A DNA stretch of 64,000 nt from Sphingobacterium hungaricum (GCF_015210005.1 NZ_MU158698.1:3209273-3273272); one strand, 5' to 3'. Counted from the first letter of the stretch, positions 18,318 through 27,294 are shown. Translations and numbers: made by a program. The notes: generated by a model not told the origin, from the sequence alone.

Positions 18318-19661
18318 CTAAAAACCGCTATCGTCTAACATAAAGGTATTCTTTTTTGTTTTCCATTTCCCACGAGTGAAATCAGGAAATTCAATTGTTT
18401 TATTTCCTTTCTCGATAGATTCTGTCGATAATGAAAATACGGCACTCATTGTAACAGAATCGTACACATCAATTGGCGTTTGGCGCTTTTGTTTCACCGC
18501 TTGGATAAATCCGTTGAACACGAACCAATCCATACCTCCATGGCCCGAACCCGTCGCTAATTCTTCATATTTTTTCCAGACCGGATGGTCGTATTTTTTA
18601 ACCCAATCATCCACTTTATCCCATTGATGAGGTTTCGATTGGCCTTCGATATGAATTCCATTAGCGACATCCATCCACAAACCTTCTGTTCCCTGAACGC
18701 GGAAACCAATCGAATACGGACGTGGCAAATGCGTATCATGAGTCAATAAAACGGTCTCCCCATTTGCACACTGAATCATTGTTTGGTTTATATCTCCATT
18801 TTTATAATTCAGCTTGGCATTTTTATGTCCCGGAGATTTTTTCTCAACATACGCCGCCAATCCTCGAGCTTTGCTTGAATAGGTCGTCAAATGCGTAAAA
18901 CGATTTCCTGCATTGATATCTGCAAAAGGCATAACTGGACCTAATCCGTGCGTTGGATATAAATCACCGGCGCGATCAATATTGTATTGTGTACGCCACT
19001 GTGCCTCGGAAAGTGCATTCGGCCCAAACTCAACTCCATTTCCGATATAGCTTTTTCCGTCGTTGAACAACACTTCGCGCAAATCATGCTGATATCCGCC
19101 TTCCAAATGCAAAATCTCTCCGAACAATTTTTGGCGATGCATATTCAATACAGCAAGAACGTCTCTGCGGTAACATACATTCTCCAAAGTCATATAAGGA
19201 ACCTTTGTTTTTTCGTAGGTATCGACGATTTCCCAATGGTCTTTTGTGGTTATTCCGGCAATCACTTCACAACCGACATACACGCCAGCTTTCATCGCAT
19301 CGATTGCTTGTGGCTTATGAAATTCCCACGGAGTCGAAATAATCACAGCATCCAATTTTTCCGTCTCGAGCATTTTTTTATACGCATCTAAACCACCCGT
19401 ATATTCTTTAGGCAATTTCACACCTTTTTTGTCAAATTGTTTACGACATTCTGTCAAGGATTGAGCTTGTGTATCACAAATAGCAACGATTTCAACATCG
19501 TCTCTATTTAATGCGATAAACACATGATTTCTCCCGCGCAAACCAACGCCGATAAACCCCAAACGAACCTTGCCGCCCTGCGCAAATAATTCGGTTGGCG
19601 ACACCATCATAGCTCCTGCAGTTGCTGCCGCGCCACTCAAAATAAAATTTCTTCTATTCAT
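18318..19661 (-). CDS. Gfo/Idh/MocA-fold glycosidase of family GH109 (alpha-N-acetylgalactosaminidase-like), Tat-exported
   Basis: The 447-residue protein starts with a twin-arginine signal (MNRRNFILSGAAATAGAMM). An NAD-binding Rossmann domain follows (RLGFIGVGLRGRNHVFIAL). The body closely follows the GH109 enzyme of Elizabethkingia as I remember it: VIISTPWEFHKPQAIDAM, LENVCYRRDVLAVLNM, GEILHLEGGYQHDLREV, YPTHGLGPV, SPRP-like LPRPYSIGFRVQGTEG and GSGHGGMDWFVFNGFI. These enzymes use bound NAD+ to hydrolyse terminal alpha-GalNAc. Many unstudied relatives share the family, so the sugar is inferred. The divergent kinase-like gene supports amino-sugar metabolism. Confidence 0.87.
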   Translation of the reverse strand: MNRRNFILSGAAATAGAMMVSPTELFAQGGKVRLGFIGVGLRGRNHVFIALNRDDVEIVAICDTQAQSLTECRKQFDKKGVKLPKEYTGGLDAYKKMLETEKLDAVIISTPWEFHKPQAIDAMKAGVYVGCEVIAGITTKDHWEIVDTYEKTKVPYMTLENVCYRRDVLAVLNMHRQKLFGEILHLEGGYQHDLREVLFNDGKSYIGNGVEFGPNALSEAQWRTQYNIDRAGDLYPTHGLGPVMPFADINAGNRFTHLTTYSSKARGLAAYVEKKSPGHKNAKLNYKNGDINQTMIQCANGETVLLTHDTHLPRPYSIGFRVQGTEGLWMDVANGIHIEGQSKPHQWDKVDDWVKKYDHPVWKKYEELATGSGHGGMDWFVFNGFIQAVKQKRQTPIDVYDSVTMSAVFSLSTESIEKGNKTIEFPDFTRGKWKTKKNTFMLDDSGF

Positions 19662-19900
19662 AATTGATTGAAAATTTTTATATAACTTCAGGTTAAGGCT
19701 AAAGTTACTATTTTTATGTATTTCTTATTTACTGGTTAATATTACAAATAGTATTTGACAAAATTTCATTTTAACAGCTGAAAATCAGTAAAATTTTCAA
19801 CGCAAACGTTTGTTTGAAAATAATATTTTATTAATTCACAAGATATATTGATATTGCGTCCTTTACAAGAGAAACTAATTTTTGCTATTTATAAATTCTA

Positions 19901-21013
19901 ATGATAGATACTCATTTCAATAAAATCAACCCTCCTGCCAACCAGTTTAAACTTAATGGTCACGTTGTTTCCATAGTCCCTTTCGGTTCTGGACATATAA
20001 ATGATACGTTCAAAGTGCAGACCGATTCCGATGAAAAAAATGCTTATTTACTTCAAAAAATTAACCACCAGATTTTTCAGGATGTCGATGGATTAATGAA
20101 CAACATTAAAGAAGTTTGCAAGCACATCAAGTCAAAGCTTTCACACTTGAATGCCGAAGAGGTAGAAAAACATTCGATGACATTAATCGAAACGAAAAAT
20201 GGAGAAAGTTTTTGCAAAGATGAAGAAGGCAACTATTGGCGTGTATTTAAACTTATAGAAAACACCAAAAGCTACGATATCGTCGAAACCCCGGCTCAAG
20301 CTTTCTCAGGCGGAAAGGCTTTTGGGCAGTTTCAGAAGCAGTTGTCTGATTTACCTGCTGAAAAATTAACAGAAATACTCCCAAATTTCCATAACATTGA
20401 CTTTAGGCTCGGCAATCTGAAAGAGGCGATAGCGAAAAACGAAGCAAACCGTGTAGGTCAAGTCGAAGATTTACTAAGCTATATTTCTAATCGCGAATCA
20501 AAAATGCGTACGATTTTAGAAATGGGAAATCGCGGTGAATTGCCAGTCCGCATTACTCATAACGATACAAAATTTAACAACGTACTGCTTGATGAGGATG
20601 ACAAAGTTCAATGTGTAATCGATTTGGACACGGTTATGCCTGGATACATTGCTTACGATTTTGGAGATGCGATTCGTACAATCATAAATTCCGCCGCCGA
20701 AGATGAGGCTGATTTGGATAACATAAAATTAAATATTCCTTTATTCCAAGCTTATGCGGAGGGTTATTTGAGTGAAGCGAAAGATTTCCTGACAGAAAAT
20801 GAGTTAGAGACCTTATTGCATGGCGTATATTTATTGCCTTATATGCAAGCGGTGAGATTTTTGACGGATTATCTAAACGGCGATACGTATTATAAGGTGC
20901 ATTATAGCGACCACAATCTTGTTCGGACAAAATCCCAATTAAAACTTGTTGATGAACTGGAGAAACACCATGAAGAATTAAAGTTAATTTTGCACGATAG
21001 CATTTCCGTTTAA
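19901..21013 (+). CDS. APH-fold sugar kinase, NahK/N-acetylhexosamine kinase-like
   Basis: The 370-residue protein has the aminoglycoside-phosphotransferase/choline-kinase fold. The catalytic loop is RITHNDTKFNNVLLD (H-N-D-x-x-x-x-N) and the metal-binding Asp lies in VIDLDTVMPG. N-terminal VSIVPFGSGHINDTFKV is the glycine-rich nucleotide site. Homologues include NahK, which phosphorylates GlcNAc/GalNAc at C1; others are annotated, without good reason, as 'mucin desulfatase'. Divergent from a GH109 enzyme that would release GalNAc, so phosphorylation of the freed amino sugar is a reasonable inference. It is followed 15 bp later by a CBM9-like gene. Confidence 0.82.
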   Translation: MIDTHFNKINPPANQFKLNGHVVSIVPFGSGHINDTFKVQTDSDEKNAYLLQKINHQIFQDVDGLMNNIKEVCKHIKSKLSHLNAEEVEKHSMTLIETKNGESFCKDEEGNYWRVFKLIENTKSYDIVETPAQAFSGGKAFGQFQKQLSDLPAEKLTEILPNFHNIDFRLGNLKEAIAKNEANRVGQVEDLLSYISNRESKMRTILEMGNRGELPVRITHNDTKFNNVLLDEDDKVQCVIDLDTVMPGYIAYDFGDAIRTIINSAAEDEADLDNIKLNIPLFQAYAEGYLSEAKDFLTENELETLLHGVYLLPYMQAVRFLTDYLNGDTYYKVHYSDHNLVRTKSQLKLVDELEKHHEELKLILHDSISV

Positions 21014-21028
21014 TTAGATAAGTCGACG

Positions 21029-21673
21029 ATGAATACTAGCTTAGAAGTACAATTATTAGATAGCGAGTTTGCGCTGCAGGATTATTTCGCATATCAAAAC
21101 CTCCTTTCGGCAGTAGATTGGAATGCGCTGAATATTGCGAACTGGGAAGCGCTATATCCAGACAGACCGAAAGTAGATTTTCAGATTGCGCATAATAATA
21201 AAGCGATTGTACTCCATTATACGGTCGAAGAACAGTTTATCAAAGCTCAGTACGTTCGCCCAAATGAAGCCGTCTGGGAAGATAGCTGTGTGGAGTTTTT
21301 TATTTCATTTGATAATAAAGAACATTACTATAACCTTGAATTTAATCCATTAGGAACTGGCTTAATCGGCTACGGAACATCTGACAAGCAAAACAGAAAA
21401 AGATTATCAGCAGAAGACATACGGACCGTAGAAACTTTCACAAGCGTAACGAGTACGTTATCAGCCAAAAGATGGTCGATGGTTTTAGTTATTCCCCTAT
21501 CTGTTTTCAGCCAATCGAGTATTGACTCCCTCTCGGGGAATGAATTCCATGCTAATTTTTATAAATGTGGTGACAATTTACCGAATCCACACTTTATTTC
21601 ATGGACAAAAATTGACAATGGCACGCCAAATTTTCATCTACCAGAATATTTTGGCAGTATAGTTTTCAAATAA
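21029..21673 (+). CDS. Carbohydrate-binding family 9-like protein
   Basis: The 214-residue protein resembles CBM9-like beta-sandwich modules: VDFQIAHNNKAIVLHYTVEE, then WEDSCVEFFISFDNKEHYYNLEFNPLGTGLIGYG, with the W.DSCVE.F pattern typical of the group. It lacks an obvious signal peptide, which is unusual for a carbohydrate binder and suggests a cytoplasmic role or an unrecognised export route. It sits 15 bp behind the NahK-like gene, so the two are likely co-transcribed. Ligand unknown. Confidence 0.8.
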   Translation: MNTSLEVQLLDSEFALQDYFAYQNLLSAVDWNALNIANWEALYPDRPKVDFQIAHNNKAIVLHYTVEEQFIKAQYVRPNEAVWEDSCVEFFISFDNKEHYYNLEFNPLGTGLIGYGTSDKQNRKRLSAEDIRTVETFTSVTSTLSAKRWSMVLVIPLSVFSQSSIDSLSGNEFHANFYKCGDNLPNPHFISWTKIDNGTPNFHLPEYFGSIVFK

Positions 21674-21875
21674 GTCAGAAAGTCAAATTGAACTAATTAC
21701 CTTGTAGTTAAAGAAATAAATTGAATTTCATTTCAATGTCATAACTTATTATGTCATTTTATTTTACAATCAATATACTTACAATCAGACTATTAAATAA
21801 AATAATTTAATGTTTTTGTCAATTTGACGTGAATAAACATTCATTTTCTAGGAATCCATCATTTTAAATATAATT

Positions 21876-21883
21876 TACTTTTG
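21876..21883 (+). promoter_or_regulatory. Bacteroidetes -7 box (TACTTTTG) upstream of the first beta-barrel gene
   Basis: A perfect TAnnTTTG element lies ~63 nt before the ATG at 21946. No clear -33 TTTG at the usual distance, so only the -7 box is called. The purine/A-rich leader that follows lacks a Shine-Dalgarno sequence, as usual for the phylum. Confidence 0.6.
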
Positions 21884-21945
21884 GCACAGGAATTGAATAG
21901 ACTAACTTAATTAATTAAAAAGTCAAAAATTAAAATTTTAAAAAC

Positions 21946-22536
21946 ATGAAAAAAATTTTACTTACACTAACAGCAGTTGCTGGAATCACATTCGCTTCAC
22001 AAGCACAAACAGAAGCAGGTAAAACAATGATAGGTGGCGGTGTTTCTTTCGAAACTCAATCAGTTAAAGATTCAGATTATAAAAACAACTCATTTTCTAT
22101 TTTACCACAAGTTGGTTTCTTCGTAGCAGATAACATCGCTGTTGGTGCTCGTTTAGGTTACGCTTGGAGTGAAGAAAAAGAGTCTTCTGACGATAAATTT
22201 GCTACTAGTGAATTTGTTGTAGCACCTTTTGGACGTATCTACCAAGGTGACGGACAAGTTAAATTCTTCGGACAATTATCAGCTCCAATGTCATGGGGAA
22301 CTGTTAAAGAAGATGGCGACAAAACTGCAACAACAGCTAATTACGGTGTTGCATTAGCGCCAGGTATTGCTTACTTCCCAACTGAGAAAATCGGGATCGA
22401 ATTATCAGTAAGAGGTTTATATTTTGAATCTCAAACTTCAAAAAATGAAGCTACGGACGCTAAAAGAACTGTAAACAACTTTGGCTTAAATGTAAACTCA
22501 TTAGCGCCTACTTTAGGAGTACAATTCCACTTCTAA
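21946..22536 (+). CDS. Outer-membrane beta-barrel protein, paralogue 1
   Basis: The 196-residue protein has a signal peptide (MKKILLTLTAVAGITFASQAQ) and an eight-strand-type small barrel. Alternating strands are separated by acidic loops, and the protein ends in the aromatic C terminus LGVQFHF, the BAM recognition signal. The barrel may be built from GGGVSFETQ, FSILPQVGFFVADNIAVGARLGYAW, FVVAPFGRIYQG, VKFFGQLSAPMSWG, YGVALAPGIAYFPTEKIGIELSVRGLYF and FGLNVNSLAP strands. It is the first of three tandem paralogues with their own terminators, implying separate expression. The role (porin-like, adhesion, structural) is unknown. Confidence 0.88.
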   Translation: MKKILLTLTAVAGITFASQAQTEAGKTMIGGGVSFETQSVKDSDYKNNSFSILPQVGFFVADNIAVGARLGYAWSEEKESSDDKFATSEFVVAPFGRIYQGDGQVKFFGQLSAPMSWGTVKEDGDKTATTANYGVALAPGIAYFPTEKIGIELSVRGLYFESQTSKNEATDAKRTVNNFGLNVNSLAPTLGVQFHF

Positions 22537-22557
22537 GAATTAGAAATAATTTTATTG

Positions 22558-22586
22558 AAAGGCTTCCCTCGGGAAGCCTTTTTTAT
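22558..22586 (+). terminator. Terminator after paralogue 1
   Basis: AAGGCTTCCC TC GGGAAGCCTT is a perfect 10-bp stem with a 2-nt centre, followed by T6. Confidence 0.9.
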
Positions 22587-22701
22587 TGATTTTTTTGAAC
22601 GTGGTATTATTTCAAGCGGATGAATATTAACATCAATTTAACTAAAAGATTAACTTAATGTTATTATATTGCAAAAATATTAACTTCTAAAAAATTTAGA
22701 T

Positions 22702-23292
22702 ATGAAAAAATTTTTACTCACAATTACAGCGATTGCTGGAATTACTTTCGCATCGCAGGCACAAACAGAAGCTGGAAAAACAATGATTGGTGGAAGTATT
22801 CGCTTTTCGACCACTTCTGAGAAAGATTCCGATGAAAAGGAAAACTCATTTAGCATTGAGCCTCAAATTGGTTACTTCGTAGCAAATAACATTGCAGTTG
22901 GGACTAGAATAGGCTATGGATGGAGCAAAGATGAATCAGGCTCTGGTCAAGAGACAATTAACAATTCGTTTTCTGTATCGCCATTCGGTCGTATTTATCA
23001 AGGAGGCGGTCCTGTTAAATTTTTCGGTCAGTTGTCAATTCCCATTTCATGGCGTAAAGCAAAACTAAACGATGATGAAGTTGGAACAAACTCGAGTTAT
23101 GGTGTCGCGCTTTCTCCTGGCCTTGCTTACTTCCCAACTGAAAGGATTGGAATAGAATTCTCAGTAACAGGATTATATTTTAACAGTACTAAGCACGAAA
23201 GCGACGTTTTTGACAATAATTGGACTAGGAATGACTTCGGTTTGAACGTCAATTCGCAAACTCCGAGCATAGGAGTACAATTCCACTTCTAA
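22702..23292 (+). CDS. Outer-membrane beta-barrel protein, paralogue 2
   Basis: The protein is also 196 residues, with a nearly identical signal peptide and the same strand order as the copy 166 bp upstream. Barrel strands are conserved (IGYFVANNIAVGTRIGYGW, PFGRIYQGGGPVKFFGQLS, GIEFSVTGLYF) while the loops between them differ (EKDSDEKENS, KDESGSGQETINNS, NSTKHESDVFDNNW). It ends VQFHF. The loop divergence is what would be expected of surface-exposed segments under changing selection. No convincing terminator lies between it and paralogue 3, which starts 68 bp later. Confidence 0.87.
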   Translation: MKKFLLTITAIAGITFASQAQTEAGKTMIGGSIRFSTTSEKDSDEKENSFSIEPQIGYFVANNIAVGTRIGYGWSKDESGSGQETINNSFSVSPFGRIYQGGGPVKFFGQLSIPISWRKAKLNDDEVGTNSSYGVALSPGLAYFPTERIGIEFSVTGLYFNSTKHESDVFDNNWTRNDFGLNVNSQTPSIGVQFHF

Positions 23293-23360
23293 TAGCTTCA
23301 TATTATTCGGGATAAAACAATCCTCAACTTACTCATACTTTTAAAATTATCATAAATTAC

Positions 23361-23976
23361 GTGAAAACAATTTTATTGACACTATCGCTCCTCGCTGGAA
23401 TCATATTTACGACGCAAGCTCAGACAGAAGCAGGTAAAATAATAGTCGGCGGTAGAATTAACATTAACACATCGAAAATCAAGGATTCAGAGGATAAAAA
23501 TAACGGTTTCTCGATTTTACCTCAAGTTGGATTCTTCGTCGCAAATAACATAGCAATCGGAGCACAAATTGGATATTCTTGGGGTGACGCAAGGACATCT
23601 TTAACCTTTGATGAATACAGCATTCTCTTACCTGACATCAGCAATAGCACTTTTGTAGCAACTCCATTTGGTCGCCTATATACAGGTGATGGTTCTCTGA
23701 AGTTTTTTGGACAACTATCTGCTCCTTTGCTTTTCGGAAGTTTTGAAGTTGATGGAGAAAAAAATTGATTCTTATAAAAGTTTCGGCGTCGCGCTTGCTC
23801 CAGGCTTGGCTTATTTCCCTACTCCAAAAATCGGCATCGAATTATCTGTTAGAGGCTTGTACTTTGACTCTGCAACTAGTAAAGAGGAATCAAACGGTGA
23901 AAGAACCACCACTGCTAATTTTGGATTAGACGTTAGCTCTTTAGCGCCATCGGTAGGTGTATCATTCCATTTTTAA
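23361..23976 (+). pseudogene. Outer-membrane beta-barrel protein, paralogue 3, frameshifted in a poly-A run
   Basis: The GTG at 23361 starts a third copy (signal LLTLSLLAGIIFTTQAQ). The frame runs to VDGEKN-stop at 23768. The remaining barrel (SFGVALAPGLAYFPTPKIGIEL... to VSFHF, 23976) continues in the next frame. The break lies at A7 (23758-23764): removing one A would restore DGEKIDSYKSFGVALAPG, aligned to the other two copies. It is thus a one-base expansion of a homopolymer. It may be a real pseudogene, a phase-variable state, or a sequencing error. Compared with copies 1 and 2 it has one longer loop (DEYSILLPDISN). Confidence 0.85.
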
Positions 23977-23989
23977 GTAGAGTATCATA

Positions 23990-24028
23990 AAAAAAGCTTG
24001 CAACAAAATCTGCTGCAAGCTTTTATTA
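23990..24028 (+). terminator. Terminator after the beta-barrel cluster
   Basis: AAAGCTTGCA..TGCAAGCTTT forms a stem of 10 bp with T4 following. The A-rich other side could also serve the convergent nuoD transcript. Confidence 0.8.
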
Positions 24029-24125
24029 ACCAATTATAAACTTAAATTATGAGACTACAAAGGTAATCGTAAACTTAATTTAATCCTTTTCTTTCCTGTA
24101 ACTTTTTTGTGTTACAACAAACATT

Positions 24126-25313
24126 TTATCGATCTACCTCTCCAAGCACAATGTCTATTGAACCCAAAATTGCAATTAGATCAGCAATCAGAACACCTTT
24201 CCCTAATTCCGGAAGTACTGACAAATTATTAAAACTCGGACCTCTGGCTTTCACGCGCTTTGGAATATCTGTGCGGTCTTGCGTTGCAAAATAAAAACCA
24301 AGTTCTCCCTTCGGATTTTCAGCCCTGACATAATAATCTTGTGCTTTTAAATTCACTTTTTTGGGAACCAATGCCCGTGGATCAAATTCAGGACTACGTT
24401 TGAAATCTTTGCTTAACCGATCGATGCATTGTTCGATAATCCGCAAAGATTCTTTGATTTCATCTACACGAACTTTGTAGCGATCCCAGCAATCCCCCAA
24501 CTGCCCCATTTCACCATTCCCAACAGGAATATCAAATTCCAATTCTGGATAAACTGAATAGCCATCAATCCGGCGCAAATCCCATTTTATTCCTGAAGCA
24601 CGCAACATCGGGCCACTGCATCCATAATTTATTGCTAAATCTGCTGGAAGCACCCCAATATTTGCAGTCCGTGAAATAAAAATCTGATTGGTAGATAATA
24701 ACTCGTCAAGCTCTTTTAATTTGGGCTTGAAATATTGAACGAATTCAGTACAGCGCTCTTCAAATCCGACGGGAAGATCATAAAATAATCCGCCAATCCA
24801 AATGTAATTGTACAGCATCCGCGACCCCGAAGCCCATTCCAGCATATTCATAATATGCTCCCGGTCTCGAAAACACCACATAAATGGCGTAAATGCGCCA
24901 ATGTCAATTCCGTAAGTACCGATTGCAATTAGATGAGATGCAATTCGGTTCAGCTCGCATACCAAAATGCGGATATACTCCACCCGTTTTGGGATTTTAG
25001 CACCCAAACCGAGCATTCGCTCCACTCCCATCACATACGCATGGCTGTTGTTCATCGAAGCCAAATAGTCTAACCGATCAGTAAATGGAATCGTTTTGGT
25101 GAAATTCACAGACTCCGCATGCTTATCAAAACAGCGATGCAAGTAACCCATATGTGGAATTACTTCCTTGACAATTTCACCATCCGTAATTAATTCTAAG
25201 CGCAAAACTCCATGCGTTGATGGATGTTGTGGTCCCATATTAATTACCATTTCCTGCGAAGTAATACCCGAAATTTTTTCCTGATATCTCGCTAAAGCAT
25301 CATTGTATTTCAT
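24126..25313 (-). CDS. nuoD: NADH-quinone oxidoreductase subunit D
   Basis: The 395-residue protein is the 49-kDa/NuoD homologue. It begins with the diagnostic MVINMGPQHPSTHGVLRL, followed by GYLHRCFDKHAE (quinone-site His region), DRLDYLASMNNSHAYV, GALTPFMW-type GAFTPFMWCFRDRE and the C-terminal LPELGKGVLIADLIAILGSIDIVLGEVDR. NuoD forms the quinone pocket with NuoB in the peripheral arm of complex I. Its start overlaps the nuoC stop by 4 bp. Neither nuoB nor nuoE is adjacent, which is unusual because these genes normally lie in one nuoA-N operon. Confidence 0.97.
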   Translation of the reverse strand: MKYNDALARYQEKISGITSQEMVINMGPQHPSTHGVLRLELITDGEIVKEVIPHMGYLHRCFDKHAESVNFTKTIPFTDRLDYLASMNNSHAYVMGVERMLGLGAKIPKRVEYIRILVCELNRIASHLIAIGTYGIDIGAFTPFMWCFRDREHIMNMLEWASGSRMLYNYIWIGGLFYDLPVGFEERCTEFVQYFKPKLKELDELLSTNQIFISRTANIGVLPADLAINYGCSGPMLRASGIKWDLRRIDGYSVYPELEFDIPVGNGEMGQLGDCWDRYKVRVDEIKESLRIIEQCIDRLSKDFKRSPEFDPRALVPKKVNLKAQDYYVRAENPKGELGFYFATQDRTDIPKRVKARGPSFNNLSVLPELGKGVLIADLIAILGSIDIVLGEVDR

Positions 25314-25801
25314 TTGACAGGTATTTCGTGATAATATTCTGGATCAGTGTAATTTTTTCGCAATGGAAAGCCCTCCCAATCATCTGGCATTAGAATTCTT
25401 CTCAAATCTGGATGGTTGACAAAGAAAACTCCCATAAGGTCATAGGCTTCCCGCTCATGCCATTCTGCTGTTTTCCAAACTTTTGAGACAGAATTCAGTT
25501 CAGGCAAAACATCTTCCGTTTCAGGTTTGTCCACCTGAACTTTCAATGTTAACTGCGTTTGGTAAGGAATAGAAGCTAAATGATAAACAACAATAAATTT
25601 TCCATTTTCAGAATCATCCACAGCAGTCACATTCGAAAGGAAATCAAAATAAAATTGTTCAGAATCTCTTAGATAAAAACAGACATTTTCCATCTGATCT
25701 TTCGCAATGTACAATGCAGGTTGCAGACCTTCCAATTGGGTATCTTCGATAACTTCAAGACCGAAAACTTCGATCAGTGCAATCTTTACTTTTTCAATCA
25801 T
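25310..25801 (-). CDS. nuoC: NADH-quinone oxidoreductase subunit C
   Basis: The 163-residue protein is the 30-kDa/NuoC homologue, recognised from the C-terminal signature EWHEREAYDLMGVFFVNHPD followed by RRILMPDDWEGFPLRKNY. The N-terminal half is poorly conserved, as usual. Together with NuoD it builds the hydrophilic arm of complex I. It overlaps nuoD by 4 bp and starts 2 bp after the pdxH stop, making a tight pdxH-nuoC-nuoD transcription unit. Confidence 0.96.
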   Translation of the reverse strand: MIEKVKIALIEVFGLEVIEDTQLEGLQPALYIAKDQMENVCFYLRDSEQFYFDFLSNVTAVDDSENGKFIVVYHLASIPYQTQLTLKVQVDKPETEDVLPELNSVSKVWKTAEWHEREAYDLMGVFFVNHPDLRRILMPDDWEGFPLRKNYTDPEYYHEIPVK

Positions 25802-25802
25802 G

Positions 25803-26459
25803 TTAAGGAGCTAAACGTTTAATAAGCCAATTGGCTTGATCCCTTAATTCATACACTATGCGGTCATGCAAGCGACTGCTTCTACCCTGCCAGAATTCAA
25901 CTAATGTCGGCTCTACCAGATAGCCACCCCAGAATTCAGGTCTTGGGATAATTTCAAGATCCGAAAATTCATTTGTAACTAAATCCACTTTTGCTTCCAA
26001 TTCTTCCCGATTGACAATTACCTGGCTTTGAGGCGATGCAATTGCACCGATACGGCTTCCTCGAGGTCTGGAAGAAAAATATTCGTCCGAATCTGAAGAG
26101 GGCAACTTGCTAACGACCCCTTCTATACGTACTTGGCGTTGAAGTTCTTGCCAGAAAAACAGCAAACTTACTTTCGGATTCTCTAGCATATCTTCGGCTT
26201 TCCGGCTTTCGTAATTTGTAAAAAAGCTAAAGCCATTATCTTTAATATCTTTGAGCAACACAACTCTGGATGAAGGCGATTGAAATTGATTTACGGTACT
26301 TAACACCATCGCGTTTGGTTCTTTCACCTCTGCAGAAATGGCTTCTGAAAACCATTTCTTAAATTGAAAAATAGGATTTTCAAGCACATCATTTTCCAAA
26401 AGATATCCTTTAGAATATTCTTCACGAATCGCGGCTATTTCTTTATGTTGAATGGACAT
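25803..26459 (-). CDS. pdxH: Pyridoxine/pyridoxamine 5'-phosphate oxidase
   Basis: The ATG at 26459 (MSIQHKEIAAIREEY) is chosen because this is how the family begins; an ATG 30 bp upstream adds an unlikely extension. At 218 residues the length is normal. Motifs include PNAMVLSTV, PSSRVVLLKDI (FMN-phosphate site), GFSFFTNYESRKAEDM, LLFFWQELQRQVRIEG, FSSRPRGSRIGAIASPQSQVI and the C-terminal FWQGRSSRLHDRIVY. It oxidises PNP/PMP to the cofactor PLP with FMN and O2. The genes downstream encode NuoC/D, and no functional link is apparent. Confidence 0.96.
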   Translation of the reverse strand: MSIQHKEIAAIREEYSKGYLLENDVLENPIFQFKKWFSEAISAEVKEPNAMVLSTVNQFQSPSSRVVLLKDIKDNGFSFFTNYESRKAEDMLENPKVSLLFFWQELQRQVRIEGVVSKLPSSDSDEYFSSRPRGSRIGAIASPQSQVIVNREELEAKVDLVTNEFSDLEIIPRPEFWGGYLVEPTLVEFWQGRSSRLHDRIVYELRDQANWLIKRLAP

Positions 26460-26580
26460 AGTGTATCTGAATCTTTCAAATTTAGCCAAAAAAAGATTCT
26501 TTATGTACTATTCTCGTAAAACTTCAAGATTTTAAGTAAGAAATTCTTAACTTAAACTATTATTTATCAATATTTCGATT

Positions 26581-27147
26581 ATGTTCAATGACTCAAATCC
26601 CCAAACAGGCAGCTTGTTAATTTCAGAACCTTTTATGCTGGATCCGAACTTCGAGCGCTCGGTATTGTTGCTTTGCGAACATAATGAACTCGATGGAACT
26701 TTTGGCGTTATTTTAAACCATAAATCTACCGCATTGATATCTCTGCAGCACGATGAAATTGAACCCATCAGTTTTCCTTTGTTCACTGGCGGGCCTGTTC
26801 AGACGGAAGACCTGTTTTTTATCCATCGAGCAAATGATCGCATTCCGGGAGGAAAGTTAGTCTATGATGATATTTATTTTGGTGGTGACTTTCAGGTGCT
26901 TATCGAATTGATTAAGAATGAAGAGCTATTGCCTGACGAGATAAAATTTTTCAAGGGCTATTCGGGCTGGCAGCCGAATCAGCTAGAAAGTGAGTTGCAA
27001 GAAAATAGCTGGGCAGTACACAACCATTTTAAAAGCGATCTTCCATTCTTCGATGACGGCGAAAACCTCTGGAAGCAAGCTCTAATCGACTTGGGCCCGA
27101 AATATGCACATGTCGTAAATTTCCCTAAGTCTCCGAATATGAATTAG
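26581..27147 (+). CDS. YqgE/AlgH family protein
   Basis: The 188-residue protein matches the UPF0301 (YqgE/AlgH) family from its first residues: GSLLISEPFMLDPNFERSV, LLCEHNELDGTFGVILNHKS, PLFTGGPVQTEDLFFIHR, and GYSGWQPNQLESELQENSW. These cytoplasmic proteins are broadly conserved, have a known fold, and are without an agreed activity. Divergent from pdxH with a 120-bp shared upstream region. Followed by the tRNA-Arg on the other strand. Confidence 0.93.
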   Translation: MFNDSNPQTGSLLISEPFMLDPNFERSVLLLCEHNELDGTFGVILNHKSTALISLQHDEIEPISFPLFTGGPVQTEDLFFIHRANDRIPGGKLVYDDIYFGGDFQVLIELIKNEELLPDEIKFFKGYSGWQPNQLESELQENSWAVHNHFKSDLPFFDDGENLWKQALIDLGPKYAHVVNFPKSPNMN

Positions 27148-27220
27148 CAAAAAAGGCAGAAAAATCAATCCTTTGGATAAAACAAAAAAGCCTCCTATTT
27201 TGCAATAAGAAGCTTTGATG

Positions 27221-27294
27221 TACGCCCATTAGGATTCGAACCTAAGACCTACGGTTTAGAAAACCGTTGCTCTATCCAGCTGAGCTATGAGCGC
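27221..27294 (-). tRNA. tRNA-Arg (anticodon UCU)
   Basis: A 74-nt cloverleaf lies on the minus strand. Acceptor GCGCTCA pairs with TGGGCGT (with G-U pairs including 1-72), the D-arm is GCTC/GAGC, the anticodon stem ACGGT/ACCGT carries loop TTTCTAA (anticodon TCT), and the T-arm TTAGG/CCTAA has loop TTCGAAT. The discriminator base is A. Confidence 0.95.

Noticed and set aside
23700..23790. Programmed ribosomal frameshifting in barrel copy 3
   Set aside because: Seven As alone without stimulatory structure, and intact homologous copies next to it, make an indel or phase variation more likely.
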